From assembly GCF_024166365.1 (NCBI RefSeq), contig NC_064831.1:52453768-52517767 (forward strand): a stretch of DNA of 64,000 bases. The letters are read 5' to 3'. Position 1 is the stretch's first letter; every line of letters starts with the position of its first letter. The translations under genes and the position numbers were made by a program. Under the pieces are notes generated by a model. The model saw only the letters and a list, made by a program, of their open reading frames with translations, did no database searches and was not told where the DNA came from. Origin of the DNA: Elephas maximus indicus. Lineage: Eukaryota; Chordata; Mammalia; Proboscidea; Elephantidae. Shown one piece after another: positions 55,660 to 64,000 of this stretch.

Positions 55660-56415
55660 AAACAATCAGTAATAAGTTAGTCACTAAAGGACAACTACTG
55701 TCTGATCCCACTGACATGAAACAGGCAAACATATAGAGACCAAAGCTTATTAGTAGTTACCAGGAGTGGGAGGGAAGACATTGCTTAGGGGCCCTGGGTT
55801 TCTGCTGATGGTGGTGGACTAATCTGGAAGTGGACAGTGGGGATGGTTGTACAACATCATAACCTAATCAATCCACAGAATTGTGTGTGTAAAAATGGTT
55901 GAATTGGCAAATGTTTTGTTACATTTGTTACCACAATAAAAAGATCAGTGAATATAGAGAAGATCTGGAGAGAAAAATAAAATAAAACTAAAAATCTTGA
56001 TGCAGTATATAGAACACTGTGCCTACAAGTCTGAAGGGTAGACTTTTTCCCAAACACACAGGAGACATTTGTAAGAGTTGATCAGGTAGTAGGTGATAAA
56101 GCAAGTCTAAATAAATTTCAAAGAATTGGTATCTAACAGACACATTCTATAATCACAATGTAACTAGGATAGAGATTAATAACAAAATGATAACTTCTAA
56201 AATCTATATATTGGAAAAAAAAAAAGACATAGCTCTGAATAAGTCATAGGTCAACGACAAAATAATAGTCAAAATTAAGAAAGTCTTAGAACTCTCCCAA
56301 CCCCCAAAAGATTTTCATGTCAAAACATAGAGGATGCAGCTAACAGCAGTACGCAGAAGAAAATTTACAGCTGTAAATGATTATAATAGAATCTAAGTGT
56401 CTTAGCCTAGGTTTT
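55660..56415 (+). mobile_element. old L1 pieces (3' end then ORF2 segment)
   Basis: 55660-55955 ends AATGGTTGAATTGGCAAATG, CCACAATAAAAAG like an L1 3' terminus. 55960-56415 (AGATTAATAACAAAATGATA, GGATGCAGCTAACAGCAGTA, AAATTTACAGCTGTAAATG) is an ORF2 segment of an L1M. Confidence 0.65.
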
Positions 56416-56417
56416 CC

Positions 56418-56625
56418 AGAAAACCCTGTGGTGTGATGGTTAAGCGCTTGATTGCTAAACAAAAAGTCAACGGTTTGAACCTACCCAGCGGCTCCCAGGG
56501 AGAACAGACTTGGCAATCCGCTCCCGTAAAGATTATGGCTTGGGAAACCCTATGGAGCAGTTCTACTCTGTCCTACAGGGTGGCTGTGAGTCGAGATCCA
56601 CTCAATGCACACAACAACAACGATA
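56418..56625 (+). mobile_element. AfroSINE long variant
   Basis: AAAACCCTGTGGTGTGATGG, CTTGGCAATCCGCTCCCGTA, AAGATTATGGC, GGAAACCCTATGGAGCAGTT; tail changed to AACAACAACG. Confidence 0.88.
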
Positions 56626-57814
56626 ACACAGCCAACCAAAGCAGAGTATCGCCTTGGACAGTGTGACCCCAGTGGGTAAAAGTGAAAGAGGGAATGAAAC
56701 AGGGAAGCACTGAGAGCAAATGAGGATGTATTTTGTGTTGCTATTGCAGATGCTCTGGGTTTTTTTTTAAACAAATTTTTTAAATTATTTTTTTTAAATA
56801 ATTTTTTTTGCGCTTTAAGTGAAAGTTTACAAATCAAGTCAGTCTGTCACGTATAAGCTTACATACACCTTACCACATACTCTCATTTACTCTCCCCCTA
56901 TTTTTTTTTTTTTTAATGAGTCAGCCCGCTCCTTCCTTCCAGTCTCTTGTTTCATGACCATTTTGCCAGTTTCTAACCATCTCTACCCTTCCATCTCCCC
57001 TCCAGACAGGAGATGCCAACACAGTCTCAAGTGTCCACCTGATACATGTAGCTCACTCTTCATCAGCATCTCTCTCCAACCCATCGTCCAGTCCCTTCCA
57101 TGTCTGATGAGTTGTCTTTGGGGATGGTTCCTGCCCTGGGCCAACAGAGGGTTTGGGGACCATGACCGCTGGGATTCTCCTAGTCTTCGTCAGACCATTA
57201 AGTCTGGTCTTTTTATGAGAATTTGGGGTCTGCATCCCACTGATCTCCTGCTCCCTCAGGGGTTCTCTGTTGTGCTCCCTGTCAGGGCAGTCATTGGTTG
57301 TGGCCGGGCACCATCTAGTTCTTCTGGTCTCAGGATGAGGTAAGTCTCTAGTTCATGTGGCCCTTTCTGTCTCAGGTTCATAGTTATCGTGTGACCTTGG
57401 TGTTCTTCATTCTCCTTTGATCCAGGTGGGTTGAGACCAATTGATGCATCTTAGATGGCCACTTGTTAGCATTTAAGACCCCAGATGCCACACTTGAAAG
57501 TGGGATGCAGAGTGTTTTCATAATAGAATTTATTTTGCCAATTGACTTAGAAGTCCCCTGAAGCCATGGTCCCCAAATCCCCACCCTTGCTCCGATGACC
57601 TCCAAAGCATTCAGTTTATCCCAAAAACTTCTTTGTTTTTGGTCCAGTCTAGTTGAGCTGACCTTCCCTGTATTGAGTATTGTCCTTCCCTTCACCTAAA
57701 GGAGTTCTTATCTACTAACGAATCAGTAAATAACCCCCTCCCACCCTCCTCCCTCCCCCCTCTCCTAACCACAAAAGAATGTGTTCTTCTCAGTTTATAC
57801 TATTTCTTAAGATC

Positions 57815-60800
57815 TTATAATAGTGGTCTTATACAATATTTGTCCTTTTGCAACGGACTAATTTCACTCAGCATAATGCCTTCCAGGTTCCTCCATGTTA
57901 TGAAATATTTCACAGATTCGTCACTGTTCTTTATCGATGCATAGTATTCCATTGTGTGAATATACCATAATTTATTTAACCTTTCATCTGTTGGTGGACA
58001 CCTTGGTTGCTTCCAGCTTTTTGCTATTGTAAACAGTGCTGCAATGAACATGGGTGTGCACATATCTGGTTGTGTAAAGGCTCTTATTTCTCTAGGGTCA
58101 AGGAGTGGGATTTCTGGGTTGTATTGTAGTTCTATTTCTAACTTTTTAAGAAAACGCCAGATAGATTTCCAAAGTGGTTGTACCATTTTACATTCCCACC
58201 AGCAGTGTATAAGAGTTCCAATCTCTCCGCAGCCCCTCCAACATTTATTATTTTGTGTTTTTTGGATTAATGCCAGCCTTGTTGGAGTGAGATGGAATCT
58301 CTTCGTAGTTTTAATTTGCATTCCTCTAATGGCTAATGATTGAGAGCATTTTCTCATGTGTCTGTTAGCTGCCTGAATATCTTCTTTAGTGAAGTGCGTG
58401 TTCATATCCTTTGCCCACTTTTTGATTGGGTTGTTTGTCTTTTTGTGGTTGAGTTTTAACAGAATCATATAGATTTTAGAGATCAGGCGCTGGTCGGAGA
58501 TGTCATAGCTGAAAATTTTTTCCCAGTCTGTAGGTGGTCTTTTTACTCTTTTGGTGAAGTCTTTAGATGAGCATAGGTGTTTGATTTTTAGGAGCTCCCA
58601 GTTATCTGGTTTCTCTTCGTCGTTTTTAGTAATGTTTTGTATTCTGTTTATGCCTTGTATTAGGGCTTCTAACTTTGTCCCTATTTTTTCTTCCATGATC
58701 TTTATCGTTTTAGTCTTTATGTTTAGGTCTTTGATCCACTTGGAGTTAGTTTTTGTGCATGGTGTGAGGTATGGGTCCTGTTTCATTTTTTTGCAAATGG
58801 ATATCCAGTTATGCCAGCACCATTTGTTAAAAAGACTATCTTTTCCCCAATTAACTGACACTGGTCCTTTGTCAAATATCAGCTGTTCATATGTGGATGG
58901 ATTTATATCTGGGTTCTCAATTCTGTTCCATTGGTCTATGTGCCTGTTGTTGTACCAGTACCAGGCTGTTTTGACTACTGTGGCTGTATAATAGGTTCTG
59001 AAATCAGGTAGAGTGCGGCCTCCCACTTTCTTCTTCTTTTTCAGTAATGCTTTACTTATCCAGGGCTTCTTTCCCTTCCATATGAAGTTGGTGATTTGTT
59101 TCTCCATCACGTTAAAAAATGTCATTGGAATTTGGATCGGAAGTGCATTGTATGTATAGATGGCTTTGGGTAGAACAGACATTTTTACTATGTTAAGTCT
59201 TCCTATCCACGGGCAAGGTATGTTTTTCCACTTACGTAGATCCCTTTTAGTTTCTTGCACTAGTACTTTGTAGTTTTCTTTGTATAGGTCTTTTACATCT
59301 TTGGTAAGATTTATTCCTAAGTATTTTATCTTCTTGGGGGCTACTGTGAATGGTATTGATTTGGTGATTTCCTCTTCAATGTTCTTTTTGTTGATGTAGA
59401 GGAATCCAAGTGATTTTTGTATGTTTATCTTGTAACCTGAGACTCTGCCGAACACTTCTATTAGTTTCAGTAGTTTTCTGGAGGATTCCTTAGGGTTTTC
59501 TGTGTATAAGATCATGTCATCTGCAGATAGAGATAATTTTACTTCTTCCTTGCCAATCCGGATGCCCTTTATTTCTTCGTCTAGCCTAATTGCTCTGGCT
59601 AGGACCTCTAGCACAAAGTTGAATAAGAGAGGTGATAAAGGGCATCCTTGTCTGGTTCCCATTCTCAAGGGAAATGCTTTCAGGCTCTCTCCATTTAGAA
59701 TGATGTTGGCTGTTGGCTTTGTATAGATGCCCTTTATTATGTTGAGGAATTTTCCTTCAATTCCTATTTTGCTGAGAATTTTTATCATGAATGGGTGTTG
59801 GACTTGGTCAAATGCCTTTTCTGCATCAATTGATAAGATCATGTGGTTTTTGTCTTTTGTTTTATTTATATGGTGGATTACATTAATGGTTTTTCTAATA
59901 TTAAACCAACTTTGCATACCTGGTATAAATCCCACTTGGTCATGGTGGATTATTTTTTTGATATGTTGTTGAATTCTATTGGCTAGAATTTTGTTGAGGA
60001 TTTTTGCATCTATGTTCATGAGGGATATAGGTCTGTAATTTTTTTTTGTGCTGTCTTTACCTGGTTTCGGTATCAGGGATGTGCTGGCTTCATAGGATGA
60101 GTTCGGCAGTATTCGATCATTTTCTATGCTTTGAAATAGCTTTAGTAGTAGTGGTGTTAACTCTTCTCTGAAAGTTTGGTAGAACTCTGCAGTGAAGCCG
60201 TCCGGGCTAGGGCTTTTTTGTTGGGAGTTTTTTGATTACCTTTTCAATCTCTTTTTTTGTTATGGGTCTATTTAGTTGTTCTACTTCTGATTGTGTTTTT
60301 TTTTTTTTACTTCTGATTGTGTTAGTTTAGGTACGTAGTGTTTTTCTAGAAATTCATCCATTTCTTCTAGGTTTGCAAATTTGTTAGAGTACAATTTTTC
60401 GTTATAATCTGATATGATTCTTTTAATTTCAGTTGGGTCTGTTGTGATATGGCCCATCTCGTTTCTTATTCAGATTATTTGTTTCCTTTCCTGTATTTCT
60501 TTAGTCAGTCTGGCCAATGGTTTATCAATTTTGTTAATTTTTTCAAAGAACCACCTTTTGGCTTTGTTAATTCTTTCAATTGTTTTTCTGTTCTCTAATT
60601 CATTTAGTTCAGCTCTAATTTTTATTATTTGTTTTCTTCTGGTGCCTGATGGATTCTTTTGTTGCTCGCTTTCTATTTGTTCAAGTTGTAGGGACAGTTC
60701 TCTGGTTTTGGCTCTTTCTTCTTTACGTATGTGTGCATTTGTCGATATAAATTGGCCTCTGAGCACTGCTTCTGCTGTGTCCCAGAGGTTTTGATAGGAA

Positions 60801-61647
60801 GTGTTTTTCATTCTCGTTGCATTCTATGAATTTCTTTATTCCCTCCTTAATGTCTTCTATAACCCAGTCTTTTTTCAGGAGGGTATTGTTCAGTTTCCAA
60901 GTATTTGATTTCTTTTCCCTGATTTTTCTCTTATTGATTTCTACTTTTATGGCCTTGTGGTCTGAGAAGATGCTTTGTAATATTTCGATGTTTTGGGTTC
61001 TGCAAAGGTTTGTTTTATCACCTAATATGTGATCTATTCTAGAGAATGTTCCATGTGCACTAGAAAAAAAAGTATACTTTGCAGCTGTGGGGTGGAGTGT
61101 TCTGTATAAGTCTATGAGATCAAGTTGGTTGATTGTAGCAATTAGGTCTTCCATGTCTCTATTGAGCTTCTTACTGGAAGTCCTGTCCTTCTCCGAAAGT
61201 GGTGTGTCAAAGTCTCCTACTATAATTGTGGAGGTGTCTATCTCACTTTTCAGTTCTGTTAAAGTTTGTTTTATGTATCTTGCAGCCCTGTCATTGGGTG
61301 CATAAATATTTAATATGGTTATATCTTCCTGGTCTATTGTCCCTTTAATCATTATGTAGCGTCCTTCTTTATCCTTTGTGGTGGAATTAACTTTAAAGTC
61401 TATTTTGTCAGAAATTAATATTGCCACTCCTGCTCTCTTTTGATTGTTGTTTGCTTGATATATTTTTTTCCATCCTTTGAGTTTTAGTTTGTTTGTGTCT
61501 CTAAGTCTAAGGTGTGTCTCTTGTAGGTAGCATATAGACGGATCGTGTTTCTTTATCCAGTCTGAGACTCTCTGTCTTTTTATTGGTGCATTTCGTCCAT
61601 TTACATGCAGCATAATTATAGATTAAGTATGTGTTTAGTGCTGTCAT
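57815..61647 (-). pseudogene. L1 ORF2 (endonuclease-reverse transcriptase), frameshifted
   Basis: From the ATG at 61647 a one-base insertion shifts the frame within about 30 nt. The endonuclease then reads open from 61613 (NVNG-like start, CYLQETHLRL, GDFDTPLSEKDRTS, FFSSAHGTFSRIDHILG) to 60723. The 60811-60470 piece gives KWFFEKINKIDKPLARL. RT and C-terminal parts are open for 734 codons from 60019 ([31 protein letters not shown], then LYKENYK...WKGKKPW, Cys-rich [18 protein letters not shown]). The RT motif is SADD instead of the usual YADD or FADD. A 17-bp duplication around a T run (60295-60330) adds another break. Not functional. Confidence 0.9.
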
Positions 61648-62049
61648 TTTGATGCCTTTTTGTGTGTGTTGTTGACAATTTCATTTTTCCACTTTTTTGT
61701 GCTGAGATGTTTTTCTTTATAAATTGTGTGTTCCTCATTTTCATAGTAGTTGAATTTATGTTTGCTGAGTTGTTATGTTTTTCTTGGTTTTTATTTTGAG
61801 TTATGGAATTGTTAGACGTCTTTGTGGTTACCTTAATATTTACCCCTATTTTTCTAAGTAAAAACCTATCTTGTATCGTCCTATATCGCCTTGTTTTCCT
61901 CTCCGTATGGCAGTTCTATGCCTCCTGTATTTAGTCCCTCTTTTTGATTATTGTGATCTTTTACATAATGACTTCAATGATTCCCTGTTTTGAGCATTTT
62001 TTTCTTTTTAAAATTAATCTTAATTTGTTTTTGTGATTTCCTTATTTGA

Positions 62050-62663
62050 GTTGATATCAGGATGTTCTGGTCAGCTGCGTCACTGCGCTGCCTGCGTGCA
62101 CTGGCTAGGCTTCCCCTGAGGTCACTTCTGGGGGCTAGGGTTGTGTCCCGTGTTTGCGCCGTCTCAGGATGCCATGTTCAGTTCCCATGCACCCAGTCCA
62201 AAGCCCAGCATCAAAGTTTTCCGACTGGGATGCTGGCTCTAGGTTCTGAAAATAGTCACTGCTTCCCTGTGGTTGCTCATTTTCTCGTTAGCCCCGTCAG
62301 TGTGCAGCCTGCTTGCACTGGCTGAGTCTCTACAGATGTTACCCCGGGGGGCTAGGGGTTAGGGCCGTGTCCCGTGCCTGCCCCACCTCAGCAAGCCACT
62401 ATCAGCCCCTCCACTCGGCATGAGGCAACCGCAACGCCTCAAGGCTGTGGAGCAGGTCGCGGGTTCCAGAAGCAGTCACTGGTTCAGAGCACAGCTTTTC
62501 ACTCACCTGTCACTCAGGTCAACTCTTTAGATCTGTGTTTGATGGTCAGGGTTCGTAGATTGTCATGTATGTGATCGATTCACTTGTTTTTCCAACTCTT
62601 TGTTGCAAGAGGGATCCGAGGTAGCTTCTACCTAGTCAGCCATCTTGGCCCCACCTCTACCTC
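62050..62663 (-). promoter_or_regulatory. L1 5' UTR / internal promoter
   Basis: GC-rich segment starting with the CAAGATGG (YY1) motif near 62650. Contains repeated blocks resembling GCCAGTGCAAGCAGGCTGCA and CACGGGACACGGCCCTAACC versus CACGGGACACAACCCTAGCC, a short internal tandem structure. Confidence 0.7.
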
Positions 62664-62675
62664 TAATTATTATTT

Positions 62676-62935
62676 TTAAGTAATATTTTATTGTGTTTTC
62701 AGTGAAAGTATACACAGCATATTGGTTCCCATTTGACAACTTCTACGCAAATTATCCAACAACATTAGTTACCTTTTTCAGAATGTGTCAACATTCTCTT
62801 TCATTGCGTTTTGATTGTTCCCTTTTCAGTACCCAAGTTTCCCTGCCCCCTTTATCATCTCATCTTTGCTTTACAGTAATTGTTGAACATTTGGTCTCAT
62901 ACAGATGTTTTTTTAATATTATCACAGATTCTGTT
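62676..62935 (-). mobile_element. older L1 3' UTR hosting the L1 above
   Basis: TTTTATTGTGTTTTCAGTGA, AAGTATACACAGCATATTGG, TTATCCAACAACATTAGTTA: an L1 3' end in the same orientation. Its A-rich tail seems to be where the larger L1 entered. Confidence 0.75.
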
Positions 62936-62937
62936 AC

Positions 62938-63098
62938 CAAATGAAACCCAGTGCCGTCAAGTTGATTCCGACTTATATGACCCTATAGGACAGAGTAGAA
63001 CTGCCCTCTAGGGTTTCTAAGGAGCAGCTGGTAGATTCTTACTACAGGCCTTTTGGTTAACAGACGAGCTCTTAACCACAATGCCACCAGGGTTCCAT
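62938..63098 (-). mobile_element. AfroSINE
   Basis: AACCCAGTGCCGTCAAGTTG, CCTATAGGACAGAGTAGAAC, GCTCTTAACCACAATGCCAC, CAGGGTTCC. Confidence 0.92.
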
Positions 63099-63111
63099 TA
63101 TCATGGATGTT

Positions 63112-64000
63112 GTTGTTAGGTGCCCTCGAGTTGGTTCCGACTCATAGTGACCACACGCACAACAGAACGAAACACTGCCCAGTCCTGAGCCATCCTTACA
63201 ATCATTGTTATGCTTGAGCTCATTGTTGCAGCCACTGTGTCAATCCACCTCATTGAAGGTCTTCCTCTTTTCCACCGACCCTGTACTCTGCCAAGCATGA
63301 AGTCGTTCTCCAGGGACTGATCCCTCCTGACAACATGTCCAAACTATGTAAGACGCAGTCTCGCCATCCTTGCCTCTAAGGAGCGTTCTGGCTGTACTTC
63401 TTCTAAGATAGGTTTGTTCCTTCTTTTGGCAGTCCATGGTACATTCAATATTCTTTGCCAACACCACAATTCAAAGGCGTCAATTCTTCTTCTGTCTTCC
63501 TTATTTGTTGTCCAGCGTTCACATGCGTATGATGCAATTAAAAATACCATGGCTTGGGTCAGGCACACCTTAGTCTTCAAGGTGACATCTTTGCTCTTTA
63601 ACACTTTAAAGAGTTTTACCCAATGCAATACGTCTTTTGATTTCTTGACTGCCGCTTCCATGGATGTTGATTGTGGATCCGAGTAAAATGAAATCCTTCA
63701 ATCTTTTCTCCGTTTATTGCTCATTGGTCCAGTCATGAGGATTTTTGTTTTCTTTATGTTGAGGTGCAATCCATACTGAAGGCTGTGGTCTTGGATCTTC
63801 ATTAGTAAGTGCTTCAATTCCTCCTCACTTTCAGCAAGCAAGGTTGTGTCACCTGCATAACGCAAGTTGTTAATGAGTCTTCCTCCAATGCTGATGCCCC
63901 GTTCTTCTTCATATAGTCCAGCTTCTCGTATTATTTGCTCAGCATACAGACTGAATAAGTATGGTGAAAGAGTACAACCCTAACGCACACCTTTCCTGAC
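63112..64000 (-). mobile_element. RTE (BovB-like) LINE 3' part, continues past the window edge
   Basis: 3' end GTTGTTAGGTGCCCTCGAGT. Minus-strand coding remnants FKVLKSKDVTLKTKVCLTQA, SYACERWTTNKEDRRRIDAF, ELWCWQRIL, then LSAYADDT-equivalent DNA near 63860 (TGCATAACGCAAGTTG). An internal deletion near 63610 and another near 63700 remove pieces present in the 8.9-kb copy. Confidence 0.9.

Larger units (their letters stand above)
56806..62663 (-). mobile_element. L1 with 5' UTR, broken ORF2 and 3' UTR but no ORF1
   Basis: 5' end at about 62663 has GGGGCCAAGATGGCTGACTA, a YY1-type L1 promoter start. A GC-rich 5' UTR runs to about 62050, then an A-rich spacer to the ORF2 ATG at 61647. No ORF1 coiled coil or RRM is encoded between. 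The 3' UTR (57815-56806) ends in the CAAATC/CTTTCACTTAAAGCGC type and A-rich tail. A-rich flanks near 56785 and 62668 may be a decayed TSD. Confidence 0.9.

Overview
The window is vertebrate nuclear DNA from a placental mammal, and the repeats point to an afrotherian, most likely an elephant. At least 25 copies or pieces of an AfroSINE-type element are present. It is a tRNA-derived SINE whose tail reads TATGAGTCGGAATCGACTCG followed by a TTTGGTTT-like end. There are several BovB-like RTE LINE fragments whose 3' end matches that SINE tail, and L1 elements with the 3'-end type I associate with Proboscidea. Old mammal-wide repeats (MIR, L2, MER5A, Tigger, MaLR LTRs, L1M) fill much of the rest. 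Species assignment is inference from repeat content.

The only convincing intact protein-coding gene is C2CD4B (or a C2CD4A/B co-orthologue) near the left end on the minus strand. It has a complete 355-residue ORF, a plausible splice acceptor and donor for a 5' UTR intron, a TATA box, an Sp1 box and a polyadenylation signal, all inside a CpG-rich block. In human this gene lies in the VPS13C-C2CD4A-C2CD4B interval, so a long repeat-rich intergenic stretch after it is expected.

Layout: 1-1,030 flank with one SINE; 1,037-2,620 C2CD4B and promoter; 2,620-8,880 SINE/MIR/MER5 mosaic with a MIR inverted duplication; 8,881-11,960 two RTE copies, the second head-to-head with another RTE piece; 12,100-14,320 MER-like DNA transposon, GA-rich minisatellite and an old L1; 14,450-21,260 mostly unique DNA with a MaLR solo LTR and a strong CTCF-like motif; 21,560-21,950 a CpG-rich block with ETS-like motifs and no recognised gene; 24,165-26,130 an L1 block containing a MYO5A-like retropseudogene that is itself hit by a tiny L1, plus a Tigger element; 27,147-27,719 L1 3' end; 28,110-31,540 L2/MIR with a local duplication about 96 percent identical; 32,300-39,230 LTRs, old L1 and SINEs; 40,640-43,394 a nest of one L1 containing another L1 and a MaLR LTR, both insertions with target-site duplications; 43,931-44,147 an unrecognised insert with a 16-bp direct repeat; 46,659-47,110 CTCF motif plus a second CpG-rich block; 47,950-51,632 old and younger L1s; 54,125-56,415 old L1; 56,800-62,663 a large L1 with complete-looking 5' UTR and broken ORF2 but no ORF1; 63,112-64,000 an RTE running off the edge.

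No operon, CRISPR array, rRNA or functional tRNA gene was found. Nothing in the window demonstrates a new biological system. The best leads are the ORF1-less L1, the orphan insert, the two gene-less CpG-rich blocks, and the nested or inverted repeat structures.
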